Assembly: GCA_900553225.1 (NCBI GenBank) | Contig: USCV01000001.1 | Coordinates: 21,662-85,661, forward strand | Source of the DNA: an uncultured Clostridium sp. | GTDB lineage: Bacteria > Bacillota > Clostridia > TANB77 > CAG-508 | Length of the DNA: 64,000 nucleotides | Direction of reading: 5' to 3' | Shown: positions 1 to 9,813 of the stretch, piece after piece | Layout: each line of letters opens with the position of its first letter | Position numbering within the stretch: the stretch's first letter is position 1 | Translations under genes and position numbers: made by a program | The notes under the pieces: model-generated | Told to the model about the DNA's origin: nothing | The model's input: the letters and a program-made list of their open reading frames with translations, nothing else | Database searches by the model: none

Positions 1-44
1 AATATTACCAAGAACATAAAGAAATATTTTCATTAAAAAGTTAA
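1..44 (+). CDS. C-terminal tail of an upstream gene (partial)
   Basis: An open frame enters from the left edge and ends with TAA at 42-44, giving a tail that ends in EIFSLKS. It lies just before the flippase gene and in the same direction, so it is probably the end of another gene of the same polysaccharide operon. Too little is visible to name a family. Confidence 0.45.
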   Translation, partial: YYQEHKEIFSLKS

Positions 45-60
45 TATGAAAGGATATACG

Positions 61-1527
61 ATGAGTAAAAAGAGTATTTCAAAAAATTATTTTTATAATT
101 TATTTTATCAGATATTAGTAATTGTAATGCCACTTATTACAACACCATATTTATCTAGAGTACTAGGCGCTGAAAGCATAGGAATTTATAGTTATACATT
201 ATCAATTGCTACATATTTTATTCTTTTTGGAACACTAGGAATCTCTATGTATGGTCAAAGAGAAATTGCATATGTTCAAGATGATGAGAAAAAAAGAAGC
301 ATTGTGTTTTGGGAAATAGTATTGCTTAAAGCAATAACAATGACAATTTCAATATTAATATTCTGGTTTACTTATGGAATGTATGGAGAATATAAAATAT
401 ACTATAGGATTTTGATTATTGAATTAATAAGCCAGTGTATTGATATTAGTTGGTTCTTTCAGGGCATTGAAGAATTTAAAAAAACTGTTATTAGAAATTC
501 TATAGTAAAACTCATATTTGCTGTATGTATATTTATATTTGTAAAATCTCCAAATGATTTAATAAAATATATTGTTATAATTGCAGGAGCTAATTTATTT
601 GGAAATTTATCTTTATGGATGTATGTTCCTAAGTATATAAAAAAAATAGAATTAAAGAAATTACATATTTTTAAACATTTAAAGCCAACTATACTTCTAT
701 TTATTCCACAAATCGCAGTACAAATTTATACTGTACTTGATAAAACAATGCTTGGTATGATGATTGAAGATAAATCAGAGGTTGGTTTTTACGAGCAATC
801 ACAAAAGGTAGTAAAATTATTGCTAACTTTGACTACTTCATTAGGAACAGTTATGGTTCCAAGAATGGCAAGTACATTTGCTAAAGGAGATAAAGAACAA
901 TTAAAAAGATACATGTACCGTTCATTTAGTTTTGTTTTCTTTTTGGCATTTCCAATAATGGCAGGACTTATATTAATTTCGGGTGAATTTGTGCCAATCT
1001 TTTTTGGGCAAGGATATGAGAAAGTTATAGTATTAATAAATGTCATTGTTCCGATTACATTATTTATTGGACTTAGCAATATAACTGGAATCCAGTATCT
1101 ATTACCAACAAAAAGACAAACCGAATTTACTATTTCTGTTGTGATAGGTGCAGTTGCAAACTTTATCTTGAATTTAATTACAATAAAAAAATATGCTTCA
1201 ATTGGAGCATCAATCACTACAGTTATAGCTGAGTTTTTGGTAACAGCTGTTCAGTTTTACTTTGTTAGAAAGGAAATAAATATAAAAAAGGTACTATTAC
1301 TATCAAAAAACAACGTTATTGCTGCAGTTGTTATGTTTATAACAGTATATATGACATCAAAAATTTTACCATTACATGGAATATATATTATTATAGCCCA
1401 AATGATTGAAGGATGTATAATATATGGTATTGTATTAATTTTACTAAAAGATAGTTTTATTCATGATGTTTTTAATAAAATAAATGAAAAAAAGAATGTT
1501 GTAATAGAAAAGTTTAGGAGTAATTAA
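61..1527 (+). CDS. Polysaccharide/oligosaccharide flippase (Wzx/PST family)
   Basis: A 488-residue, very hydrophobic protein of the MOP exporter superfamily. It is expected to flip undecaprenyl-linked sugar repeat units across the membrane. About a dozen membrane segments are visible, and the N-terminal stretch with LITTPYLSRVLG followed by a Gly/Tyr-rich helix is typical of Wzx/PST proteins. I take the ATG at 61 as the start because AAAGGA lies just upstream; an in-frame ATG at 46 has no ribosome site. It is followed after one base by a glycosyltransferase and is part of a same-strand operon to 7957. Substrate cannot be read from sequence. Confidence 0.88.
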   Translation: MSKKSISKNYFYNLFYQILVIVMPLITTPYLSRVLGAESIGIYSYTLSIATYFILFGTLGISMYGQREIAYVQDDEKKRSIVFWEIVLLKAITMTISILIFWFTYGMYGEYKIYYRILIIELISQCIDISWFFQGIEEFKKTVIRNSIVKLIFAVCIFIFVKSPNDLIKYIVIIAGANLFGNLSLWMYVPKYIKKIELKKLHIFKHLKPTILLFIPQIAVQIYTVLDKTMLGMMIEDKSEVGFYEQSQKVVKLLLTLTTSLGTVMVPRMASTFAKGDKEQLKRYMYRSFSFVFFLAFPIMAGLILISGEFVPIFFGQGYEKVIVLINVIVPITLFIGLSNITGIQYLLPTKRQTEFTISVVIGAVANFILNLITIKKYASIGASITTVIAEFLVTAVQFYFVRKEINIKKVLLLSKNNVIAAVVMFITVYMTSKILPLHGIYIIIAQMIEGCIIYGIVLILLKDSFIHDVFNKINEKKNVVIEKFRSN

Positions 1528-1528
1528 G

Positions 1529-2659
1529 ATGAAAAAAATAACAATATTATTATTACATATGCAACATGGAGGTATTGAAAAGCAGACCATTTCTTTTGCA
1601 AATGAATTAAGCAAAAAATATAATGTTGAAATTATATCTGCATATTCAATGAAAAAGGATCCTGCTTATGAAGTAAATCAAAAAATCAGTATAAAATATT
1701 TAATCAATGATGAACCTAATAGAATAGAATTTAAGAAAGCAGTAAAAAGTAAAAACCCATTTAAAATAATAAAGCAAGGTTTCAAAGCAATAAAAATATT
1801 GTACTTAAAAAATGCATTAATGGTTAGAGCAATAAAAAAAATAGACTCAGACTTTGTATTATCAACACGAATCGAATATGCAAAAATGCTTTCGAGATAT
1901 GCACCAAAGTCGGTTGTTACAATGACACAGGAGCACCTTCATGATGATTCGAAAAAATACATAAAAAGGATAAAAAAATCTTTTAAAAATTTAGATTATC
2001 TTATTGTGCTTGGACCAGGTTCTAGAGAAAATTATAGTAAATGGTTAAAAGATAATAAAAAGATAAAAATTGTTGAGATTCCTAATATGCTAGAAGAAAT
2101 ACCAAAAGAGAGCAGTTTACTAAATGGCAATAAATTAATTGCAATTGGAAGATTACATCCTGTTAAAGATTTTGAAACATTGATACATGTATTTTACAAA
2201 GTACAAAAACAAATTCAAACTGCAACTCTTACCATAGTTGGTGGAGGAGATGAATATGAAAAATTAAAGAACTTGACTATGGATCTAGGCATACAAGATA
2301 AAGTTGAAATTACAGGAATGGCTTCAAAAGAGCAAGTAAAAGAGTATTTACTAAGTTCAGACATATATGTTATGACATCTTTAACGGAATGTTTTCCAAT
2401 GGTTTTATTAGAAGCAGCATCATGTGGACTTCCATTAATTGCATTTGATGTCCCAGTCGGACCAAGAGCTATTATAAAAGAAGATGAAGACGGATATTTA
2501 ATTGCAAATAGAAATCAAGATGAAATGGCAAAAAAAATTATAGATTTATTGAATGACAGGGAAAAACTAAGCAAACTTGGAGAAAAGGCTAAAGAACAAT
2601 CATTTTGTTATATACCAAGTAAAATTATGAAAAAATGGGACGACATTTTTCAAAAGTGA
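1529..2659 (+). CDS. Glycosyltransferase family 4 (GT-B fold)
   Basis: A 376-residue GT4-type enzyme. The N-terminal half has the acceptor-domain signature near residues 10-14 (HGGIEKQ). The C-terminal half has the donor-domain pattern IGRLHPVKDFETLI followed by the EX7E-like region around LTECFPMVLLEAASCG. It would transfer a sugar from an NDP-sugar to a lipid-linked glycan at the inner face of the membrane. It starts two bases after the flippase stop and is followed 14 bases later by a GT2 enzyme. The sugar it transfers is unknown. Confidence 0.88.
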   Translation: MKKITILLLHMQHGGIEKQTISFANELSKKYNVEIISAYSMKKDPAYEVNQKISIKYLINDEPNRIEFKKAVKSKNPFKIIKQGFKAIKILYLKNALMVRAIKKIDSDFVLSTRIEYAKMLSRYAPKSVVTMTQEHLHDDSKKYIKRIKKSFKNLDYLIVLGPGSRENYSKWLKDNKKIKIVEIPNMLEEIPKESSLLNGNKLIAIGRLHPVKDFETLIHVFYKVQKQIQTATLTIVGGGDEYEKLKNLTMDLGIQDKVEITGMASKEQVKEYLLSSDIYVMTSLTECFPMVLLEAASCGLPLIAFDVPVGPRAIIKEDEDGYLIANRNQDEMAKKIIDLLNDREKLSKLGEKAKEQSFCYIPSKIMKKWDDIFQK

Positions 2660-2673
2660 AATGGAGGTAAAGT

Positions 2674-3540
2674 ATGATAACGGTATTTACACCTACTTAC
2701 AATAGAAAAGATGAATTAATAAATTTATACAAATCCTTATTGGAACAGGAATTTAAAGATTTCGAATGGGTAATTGTTGATGATGGTTCAAAAGACAATA
2801 CAGAAGAAACAGTTAAAAATTTTATTAAAGAAAATAAAATAAAAATAAATTATTATAAACAAGAAAATAAAGGAAAGAGTTTAGCTCATAATAAGGGAGT
2901 AGAATTAGCACAAGGTGAATACTTTGTAGGAATTGATTCAGATGACATTTTTGCTCAAGATGCATTAAAAAAAATTCATAAATATTTTGAAATAATAAAA
3001 GAGAAAAGTGACATTTGTGGAATATGTTTTTTAAATTATAAAAAAGGTACAAACCAAATAATTGGGCATAAATTTCCACAGGATGAAATGGTGGATACTT
3101 ATTATAATTTATATCATAAACACAAAATTACTGGTGACAAAGAAATGGTTTTTAAAACTAGTGTGTTGAAGGAATTTCCATTTCCTATATATGAAAATGA
3201 AAAATTCGTACCAGAAGCATTAGTATTTAACAGAATATGTAAAAAGTATTTATTTTTATGTATTAATGAGCCCGTTATTTACAAAAAGTATTTAATTGAA
3301 GGCTATAGCGCAAATTATTTTAATTTAGCAAAGAAAAATCCAAGAGGACAAATGACTTATTATAAAGAATTATATGATTTGGAACCTACAAATTACAATA
3401 TTGCAGCATATAATATGTATTCAATATATGCAAAATATGGATTTATAAAGACAATAAAAGAGCATCCAGCGAAAATTAAATGTTTAGCTATGTATATACC
3501 AGCATATATAAAGTACTTACAAAAGGAGAGAAAAAAATGA
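2674..3540 (+). CDS. Glycosyltransferase family 2 (GT-A fold)
   Basis: A 288-residue GT2 enzyme. It starts with the hallmark TVFTPTYNRKDEL, carries the nucleotide-binding VDDGSKDNT near residue 35 and the metal-binding DSDD near residue 90. No membrane segments are evident, so it is probably cytoplasmic or peripheral. The ribosome site ATGGAGG lies upstream of the ATG. Its stop overlaps the ATG of the next glycosyltransferase by four bases (ATGA), which suggests translational coupling. Donor and acceptor are not predictable. Confidence 0.9.
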   Translation: MITVFTPTYNRKDELINLYKSLLEQEFKDFEWVIVDDGSKDNTEETVKNFIKENKIKINYYKQENKGKSLAHNKGVELAQGEYFVGIDSDDIFAQDALKKIHKYFEIIKEKSDICGICFLNYKKGTNQIIGHKFPQDEMVDTYYNLYHKHKITGDKEMVFKTSVLKEFPFPIYENEKFVPEALVFNRICKKYLFLCINEPVIYKKYLIEGYSANYFNLAKKNPRGQMTYYKELYDLEPTNYNIAAYNMYSIYAKYGFIKTIKEHPAKIKCLAMYIPAYIKYLQKERKK

Positions 3541-4613
3541 AAAAAATAATGTTTTTTGGATATACATTGGAAGTTGGAGGGGCAGAAAAAGTATTAGTTG
3601 ATTATATTAATGAACTACAAGATAAATATGAAATTACATTAGTTTTATTGCAAAAAAAAGGAGAATTTTTAGAGAGTGTTCCTAAAAATATTAAAATAAT
3701 ACAGTTAAGAAATAATAACTTACAATATGTTCTTTTTAGATATATTCCATTTATAAGAAAAAGAAAAATAAATAGAATTGTTGAAAAAGAAAATTGCGAT
3801 ATAGCAATAGGCTTCTTTGAAGGAAGAAGTGCTACATGGGTTGCGGACATTAAGAAGAAAGTAAGAAAGCTTGCATGGATACACAATGATGTTAACAAAT
3901 TTGATATAGGAATTTCGGAAAAAGAAATAATAGATACATATAATAAAATGGATAAAATCATTACTGTATCTGAAGTAGCTAAAGAGAGTTTATGCAAAAA
4001 ATATAATTTTAATAAAGAAAAAATCGAAGTATTATACAATCTAATAGACGAGCAAAGTATTATTGAAAAGTCTAGAGAAGTGGTTCCTAGAAATGATGTC
4101 TTTACTTTTGTAAATGTTGGAAAAATGCGACCTCAAAAAAGACAAGATAGATTAATAGAAATTGCAAGAGACTTAAAAAATGAAAATTATAAATTTAAAA
4201 TTCAGATAATTGGAAATGGACCAGAAGAAGAAAAGATTAAGAATCTTGTCAAAGAATATAAGGTTGAAGATGTTGTTGAATTATTAGGATTAAAACTTAA
4301 TCCTTATCCGTACATTAAGCAAGCAGATTGTATTGTGGTTTCAAGTGATTTTGAAGGATATAGTGTTGCAATTAAAGAAGCATTACTACTAAAAAAGGCA
4401 GTTGTTTCGACAAATGTATCTGGTGTATCGGAAATGTTTGATAATGAAAAATATGGAATATCAACCGAAATTTCTACTCAGGATTTAGAAAAAACAATGA
4501 AGAAGGTACTAGATGGAACTATAGATATAAAAAAAATAGAAAATAATTTAGAAAAATTTGATTGCGGAAATAATCAAATTATACAAAAACTTATAAAATT
4601 GATAGAGGGATAG
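3537..4613 (+). CDS. Glycosyltransferase family 4 (GT-B fold)
   Basis: A 358-residue GT4-type enzyme with the N-terminal LEVGGAEKVLVDY motif and the donor-domain pattern VGKMRPQKRQDRLIEIA, then SSDFEGYSVAIKEALLL, the usual EX7E region. The ATG at 3537 is chosen because it overlaps the previous stop as ATGA and has GGAGAG upstream; a longer in-frame start at 3480 would run inside the preceding gene. It is the third transferase of the operon and probably adds one sugar to the repeat unit that the flippase exports. Confidence 0.9.
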   Translation: MKKIMFFGYTLEVGGAEKVLVDYINELQDKYEITLVLLQKKGEFLESVPKNIKIIQLRNNNLQYVLFRYIPFIRKRKINRIVEKENCDIAIGFFEGRSATWVADIKKKVRKLAWIHNDVNKFDIGISEKEIIDTYNKMDKIITVSEVAKESLCKKYNFNKEKIEVLYNLIDEQSIIEKSREVVPRNDVFTFVNVGKMRPQKRQDRLIEIARDLKNENYKFKIQIIGNGPEEEKIKNLVKEYKVEDVVELLGLKLNPYPYIKQADCIVVSSDFEGYSVAIKEALLLKKAVVSTNVSGVSEMFDNEKYGISTEISTQDLEKTMKKVLDGTIDIKKIENNLEKFDCGNNQIIQKLIKLIEG

Positions 4614-4621
4614 ATAGTAGG

Positions 4622-6826
4622 ATGGAAAATATAAAAAACAAGATAAAAACAATTATTAATGTTAAAGTTATTACAAAGTTAGTATTATTTTTTATAATAC
4701 TACAACCTATTTTTGATATATTATCATTTTTAAATATTAGAGGTTATATTCCAGTTGGAATATCAACAATCATAAAACCATTATTTGTATTTGGAATAGG
4801 TCTTATAATTTATTTTATAGATAAAAAACAAAGAAAATCTTACACCAAAATATTTGTTGGATATGGAATTTTAATATTGATACATAGCATTATTTTAAAG
4901 GATATAATGGTATCTAATTCTGTAATATTACATGAATTAAGATTTATGATTAATATAGCATATATGATTGTAATGTTTATGATTATGGACTATGTATACA
5001 TAAATAATGAAGACAAAACAGAATTTATTAATAAATTAAAGAAAACATTAGTAATTACATTTCTAATATATACAATTACAATTGTTTTAGCTGTTATAAC
5101 AGGTACATCTGCTAAAACATATGAATATTCTGATGCAACTAAACAAGGATATAAGGGTTGGCTAGATTCTGGACAGATTTTTGGGCACGCTTTATCAATT
5201 ACATTACCTTTTATGATTTATTACTTGTTAAAATATGATTGGAAAAATAAAATAATCAATATTTTAAGTAGGGTTTGTATCATCTTACCAGTAGGCGTTT
5301 TACTTTTAATTGGAACAAAAGTAACATTCTTTATTGCACTATTAGTTCTAATATCACATGTAATATTAGATGGTATTTACTTTATAAAAAAAAGGCAAAG
5401 AAAAGACTTATTTTCAAGTATAGCTTGTTTGATATTACTAATATTATCAATTAGTATATATCCATATTTACCAGTAAAAAAGAATATTGATATTAATAAT
5501 AATGTTTTATCAGTTGATATGTCTGGTATTGAAAAAGGTAGTGAAACAAACAGAAAAGATTTAATAAAAATGAAAGAAAATATTAGTAAAGGTGAAAGCA
5601 ATACTAATAGAACAAAATTTCAAGATGAAAGATTAAAAAGAATAGAAAAGTATTATATGTGGGATTATAAGTCATCTACATTACTAGAAAATAAATATGC
5701 AACAGGAGAATTACATCCTAGTGACATGAGAGCAAGACAATTAGTCTACAATTTGAATAAGTATAAATTATCATCAATTCAATATAAATTATTTGGTCTT
5801 GGATATTTAAATCAACCAGAAGCATTATCAATAGAAAGAGACATTTTTATGATAATATTTAGTTTTGGTATTATTGGATTTTTGACTGTATTACTAAAGC
5901 CAATATTAATTTGGTTGAAGTCAACATTTAAGATTTTAAAAAATTTCAAGGAAATTGAATTAGATACATTATATTTATATGAAGGTCTTTCAATATTTTT
6001 CTGTATAAGTATTTATGCTGGATACACATTTATATATACAAACTTTTCAATATTCCTTGTAATTATTGCACTGTTATTAAGAGATAGTTTTAGAAAATAT
6101 AGTAAAAATAGTTTTAATAAATATTTTGACAAAATCTATAAAAATGGAAGAACAGAGTTTTATTCAGAATTAGAAGAAAAAATTACTAAAAATGAAAAGC
6201 AATTTATTGTTACTGCAAATCCAGAAACACTAATGCAATCTGAAAAAGATGAAGAATTAAGAAAAGCAGTATTAGATGATAAAACGGTTATAATACCTGA
6301 TGGTGTTGGAATAATAAAGGGAGCAGATAAATTGAATTATCAAATTAAAGAAACCATTTTAGGTGTTGACGTAGCTAATAAACTATTAGAATTAGCAGAT
6401 AAACATAATAAAAAGGTGTTCTTGTTTGGAGCAAAAAAAGAAACAATTGAAAAAATGCAACAAGTTATAAAAGAAAAATATAGTAGCTGTAATCTTGTAG
6501 GAGCTATCGATGGTTATGTAAACAACAAGGATGAAGTGTTTGAAAAAATAAAGGAAGCAAATCCAGATGTTGTTTTAGTTGCACTTGGAATACCAAATCA
6601 AGAAAAACTTATATATAAAAATCTTAGTAAATTTGAAAAAGGAATATTTGTAGGAGTTGGTGGAAGTTTTGATGTAATTAGTGGATGCAAGAAGAGAGCT
6701 CCAAAGATATTTATAAAATTAAAATTAGAATGGTTATATAGAATTACAGTAGAACCAAGTAGATTAAAGAGATTTTATGAAAGTAATATTAAATATTTAT
6801 TTAAGATAAATAATGATGTAATATAA
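4622..6826 (+). CDS. O-antigen ligase/polymerase-like membrane protein fused to WecG/TagA/CpsF glycosyltransferase
   Basis: A 734-residue two-domain protein. Residues 1 to about 490 form a polytopic membrane region with roughly ten or more hydrophobic segments and a hydrophilic extracellular loop near 285-385, the layout of Wzy polymerases and O-antigen ligases. Residues about 500-725 form a WecG/TagA/CpsF (GT26) domain: TANPETLMQ, IIPDGVGII, ETILGVDV, VALGIPNQEKLI and FVGVGGSFDVISG are all typical. GT26 enzymes usually transfer N-acetylmannosamine or a related sugar to an undecaprenyl carrier, which agrees with the UDP-GlcNAc 2-epimerase gene directly downstream. The two activities are usually encoded separately, so the fusion is unusual. 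No stop or frame break is seen at the junction. Confidence 0.82.
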   Translation: MENIKNKIKTIINVKVITKLVLFFIILQPIFDILSFLNIRGYIPVGISTIIKPLFVFGIGLIIYFIDKKQRKSYTKIFVGYGILILIHSIILKDIMVSNSVILHELRFMINIAYMIVMFMIMDYVYINNEDKTEFINKLKKTLVITFLIYTITIVLAVITGTSAKTYEYSDATKQGYKGWLDSGQIFGHALSITLPFMIYYLLKYDWKNKIINILSRVCIILPVGVLLLIGTKVTFFIALLVLISHVILDGIYFIKKRQRKDLFSSIACLILLILSISIYPYLPVKKNIDINNNVLSVDMSGIEKGSETNRKDLIKMKENISKGESNTNRTKFQDERLKRIEKYYMWDYKSSTLLENKYATGELHPSDMRARQLVYNLNKYKLSSIQYKLFGLGYLNQPEALSIERDIFMIIFSFGIIGFLTVLLKPILIWLKSTFKILKNFKEIELDTLYLYEGLSIFFCISIYAGYTFIYTNFSIFLVIIALLLRDSFRKYSKNSFNKYFDKIYKNGRTEFYSELEEKITKNEKQFIVTANPETLMQSEKDEELRKAVLDDKTVIIPDGVGIIKGADKLNYQIKETILGVDVANKLLELADKHNKKVFLFGAKKETIEKMQQVIKEKYSSCNLVGAIDGYVNNKDEVFEKIKEANPDVVLVALGIPNQEKLIYKNLSKFEKGIFVGVGGSFDVISGCKKRAPKIFIKLKLEWLYRITVEPSRLKRFYESNIKYLFKINNDVI

Positions 6827-6853
6827 AAATAAAAGGATTGAAAGAGGAAAAAA

Positions 6854-7957
6854 ATGATTAAAGTAATGACGGTTTTTGGAACAAGACCTGAAGCTATAAA
6901 AATGGCTCCATTGGTTAAAGAATTAAAATCAAGAAAGGAAATAGAATGTATTGTTTGTGTAACTGCACAACATAGGCAAATGTTAGATCAAGTATTACAT
7001 ACTTTCAATATAGTTCCAGATTATGATTTAGATATTATGAAACAAGGACAAACTTTAAGTGATATAACATCTAGAGCTTTAAAAGGTTTAGAAGAGGTAA
7101 TACAAAAAGTAAAACCTAATATAGTTTTAGTTCATGGAGATACAACAACAACTTTTGCTGGAGCACTTGCAGCATATTATTCTCAAGTTGATGTTGGACA
7201 TGTTGAGGCAGGGTTAAGAACTTGGAATAAATATTCTCCATTTCCAGAGGAAATGAATAGGCAGATGGTAGGCGTAATTGCAGATATGCACTTTGCTCCT
7301 ACAGAAAATAGCAAAAATAGTTTACTAAAAGAAGGCAAAAAAATAGAAAATATTTTTGTTACAGGAAATACTGCAATTGATGCTCTTTCTACAACTGTTG
7401 ATCAAAATTATAAAAATGAAATTTTGGATTGGATTGGAAAAGATAGAATGATTCTTATAACAGCACATAGAAGAGAAAACTTAGGAGAGCCAATGAGAGG
7501 AATGTTTAAGGCAATTAAAAGGATTATTGATGAGTTCCCCGATGTAAAGGCTGTATATCCCGTACATTTGAATCCAAAAGTAAGAGAAGTTGCAAATGAA
7601 GTGTTTGGTGATGATAACAAAATAAAATTAATAGATCCACTAGAAGTAATTGATTTTCATAACTTTTTAGCAAAATCTTATTTAATACTAACAGATAGCG
7701 GTGGTATTCAAGAAGAAGCTCCGTCATTAGGAAAACCTGTTTTAGTATTAAGAGATACAACGGAAAGGCCAGAGGGAATAACAGCAGGAACATTAAAGCT
7801 TGCAGGAACAGATGAAGAAACAATATATAAACTAACAAAAGAATTACTTGAAAATAATGAAGAATATGAAAAAATGAGTAAAGCATCAAATCCATATGGT
7901 GATGGAAAAGCAAGCAAGAGAATCGTTGACGCTATTATAAGAAAATATGGAAATTAG
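6854..7957 (+). CDS. wecB: UDP-N-acetylglucosamine 2-epimerase (non-hydrolysing)
   Basis: A 367-residue enzyme converting UDP-GlcNAc to UDP-ManNAc. Family signatures include VFGTRPEAIKMAPLV at the start, VHGDTTTTFAGALAA, GHVEAGLRT, FPEEMNRQ, TAHRRENLG and TDSGGIQEEAPSLGKPVLVLRD. Length matches the family. AAGAGGAAAAAA precedes the ATG. It follows the GT26-fusion gene and plausibly supplies UDP-ManNAc for that transferase. It is the last gene of the polysaccharide block before ruvB, after a 82-base gap. Confidence 0.95.
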   Translation: MIKVMTVFGTRPEAIKMAPLVKELKSRKEIECIVCVTAQHRQMLDQVLHTFNIVPDYDLDIMKQGQTLSDITSRALKGLEEVIQKVKPNIVLVHGDTTTTFAGALAAYYSQVDVGHVEAGLRTWNKYSPFPEEMNRQMVGVIADMHFAPTENSKNSLLKEGKKIENIFVTGNTAIDALSTTVDQNYKNEILDWIGKDRMILITAHRRENLGEPMRGMFKAIKRIIDEFPDVKAVYPVHLNPKVREVANEVFGDDNKIKLIDPLEVIDFHNFLAKSYLILTDSGGIQEEAPSLGKPVLVLRDTTERPEGITAGTLKLAGTDEETIYKLTKELLENNEEYEKMSKASNPYGDGKASKRIVDAIIRKYGN

Positions 7958-8039
7958 CTGTAAAAAAAGTAAGACATTATTCAATATTTTAAAATGAAAC
8001 TTTTGAAATCAAATTATAAAAAAGAATGTGAGTTATGGT

Positions 8040-9045
8040 ATGAAAAATGAGAGAATAATTAACCCAGAAACTATCAATTCTGGAGAAGAAAAACTAGAAA
8101 CATCATTAAGACCACAAGTTTTAAGTGAATATATAGGACAAACTAAAGTAAAAGAAAACATGAAAATATATATAGAGGCTGCCAAAAAAAGAGGTGAGCC
8201 TCTTGACCATGTTTTACTATATGGACCTCCAGGACTTGGAAAAACAACACTTTCAAATATAATTGCAAATGAAATGAATGCAAAAATAAAAATAACATCA
8301 GGGCCTGCGATAGAGAAAACAGGAGATTTAGCATCAATTCTTACAAGTTTAAATGAAAATGATATATTATTTATAGATGAAATCCATAGGATTAACAAAA
8401 ATGTTGAAGAAATATTATATCCAGCTTTAGAAGACTTTACATTAGACATTATGATAGGAAAAGGACCAACTGCGAAATCAATTAGAATTGATTTACCAAA
8501 GTTTACTTTAATTGGAGCAACAACAAAAGCAGGGTCGCTTTCTACACCGCTAAGAGATCGCTTTCGGAATAGTACATAGATTAGAGTTATATAGTGTTGA
8601 AGACTTATGCATTATTGTAAAGCGTTCGGCAAGTATATTACAAATTGAAATAGAAAATAATGCGGCAATGGAAATTGCAAGACGTTCAAGAGGAACACCA
8701 AGAATTGCAAATAGACTGCTTAAAAGAGTAAGAGATTATGCACTTGTTTTGGGCGATGGAAATATTACATTAGAAATAACAAAGCTTGCTCTTACAAGAC
8801 TTGAAATAGATGAACTTGGACTTGATGAAATAGACAGAAAAATTTTGGAAACTTTAATTGTAAATTATCAAGGAAGACCAGTTGGTATTGATGCACTTGC
8901 AACTACAATTGGAGAAGAAGTAGATACAATTGAAGATGTATATGAACCATATTTAATACAAATAGGCTTTATTTCAAGGACGGTAAGAGGAAGAATAGCT
9001 ATGCCGGCAGCATATAAGCATTTAAAAATAGAATTTGAAGCATAA
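8040..9045 (+). CDS. ruvB: Holliday junction branch migration ATPase RuvB, read through a +1 shift at CGG
   Basis: RuvB is the hexameric AAA+ motor that drives Holliday-junction branch migration with RuvA. The first part has Walker A (GPPGLGKT), Walker B (LFIDEIHR) and sensor I (GATTKAG). The frame is lost at 8565, where CGC TTT is followed by an in-phase CGG and then a stop at 8577. Skipping the C at 8565 gives [13 protein letters not shown] and then [21 protein letters not shown] and the winged-helix C-terminus, with no other lesion. The joined product has 334 residues, the usual length. The ATG at 8040 gives the usual RuvB N-terminus; GTG at 8028 is an alternative. Perfect conservation on both sides argues against decay. 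Confidence 0.92.
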
Positions 9046-9072
9046 ATTATTAAAAATTGATGGAGGGTTAAA

Positions 9073-9646
9073 ATGAAACTATTAATGCATACTTGTTGTG
9101 CTCCTTGTAGTATTTATTGTATAGAAACTTTAAGGAATGAGGGGATAGAGCCAACTCTTTACTGGTATAATCCCAATATTCATCCATACAAAGAATACGA
9201 AGCAAGAAGAGATACTTTAAAGGAATATAGTAAAATGATAAACATAAATGCTATTTTTGAAGAAGATTATGGACTTAAGAATTTTTGCAAAAATGTAATA
9301 GATGATTTGGATAATAGATGCAGTAATTATTGTTACAAAGTACGTTTAGAGCAAACTGCAAAATATGCAAAAGAACATGGCTATGATGCAATTACTACAA
9401 CTCTTTTTGTAAGTCCATATCAAAAGCATGAAGCAATAAAAAAGATTGCAAGTGAAATTGCTAAAAAATATGACTTGGAATTTGTATACAGAGATTTTAG
9501 AGTTGGATTTAGAGAAGGACAAGCAAAAGCAAGAGAACTTCGGATTATATATGCAAAAATATTGCGGTTGTATATTTTCAGAGGAGGATAGATATAGTAA
9601 GCAAATAAAAAGAGATAGAGAAGATAATATAAACCATTCTATGTAA
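9073..9646 (+). CDS. queH: Epoxyqueuosine reductase QueH, read through a +1 shift at CGG
   Basis: QueH (formerly DUF208) is an iron-sulfur enzyme that reduces epoxyqueuosine to queuosine in tRNA. Its cysteine motifs are present: HTCCAPCS at the N-terminus, CSNYCYKVRLE in the middle and YCGC near the C-terminus. After ARE-L (CTT) an in-phase CGG at 9541 breaks the frame. Skipping the C at 9541 gives ELGLYMQKYCGCIFSEED and restores the last cysteine pair. The joined protein is 190 residues long, as expected. It has its own ribosome site (TGGAGGG) 27 bases after ruvB. Confidence 0.9.
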
Positions 9647-9666
9647 ATCAAGGCTTTGATAAATAA

Positions 9667-9789
9667 GAGAAAACAATTAAAAATTTCTTTATAGATAATT
9701 ATGAAGAAGAAATCAAAGACGGAGATTTTACTTGTACTGATGTTAATATATTATTCAAAAGATTTAAAGAAAAAATAAAAGATAACTAG
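9667..9789 (+). other. Possible remnant of a coding region
   Basis: Between queH and the Vat-like gene there is a stop-free stretch ending in a compositionally protein-like tail (DNYEEEIKDGDFTCTDVNILF), but it has no good start codon or ribosome site. It could be the end of a gene whose front was deleted, or chance. I do not recognise it. Confidence 0.25.
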
Positions 9790-9813
9790 TAATTTGAGAG
9801 TGAGGTTGATAGT

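Noticed and set aside
7524..7913. Minus-strand open frames inside wecB and other genes
   Set aside because: They have Leu/Ile-rich composition typical of the antisense of AT-rich genes and no ribosome sites.
9541..9600. A second shift in queH at the CGG in TTG CGG TTG (C at 9565)
   Set aside because: After the first shift this CGG straddles codons as TGC GGT and encodes the conserved Cys-Gly; no shift is needed.
9446..9646. Separate small gene overlapping queH
   Set aside because: It is the C-terminal part of QueH in the shifted frame.
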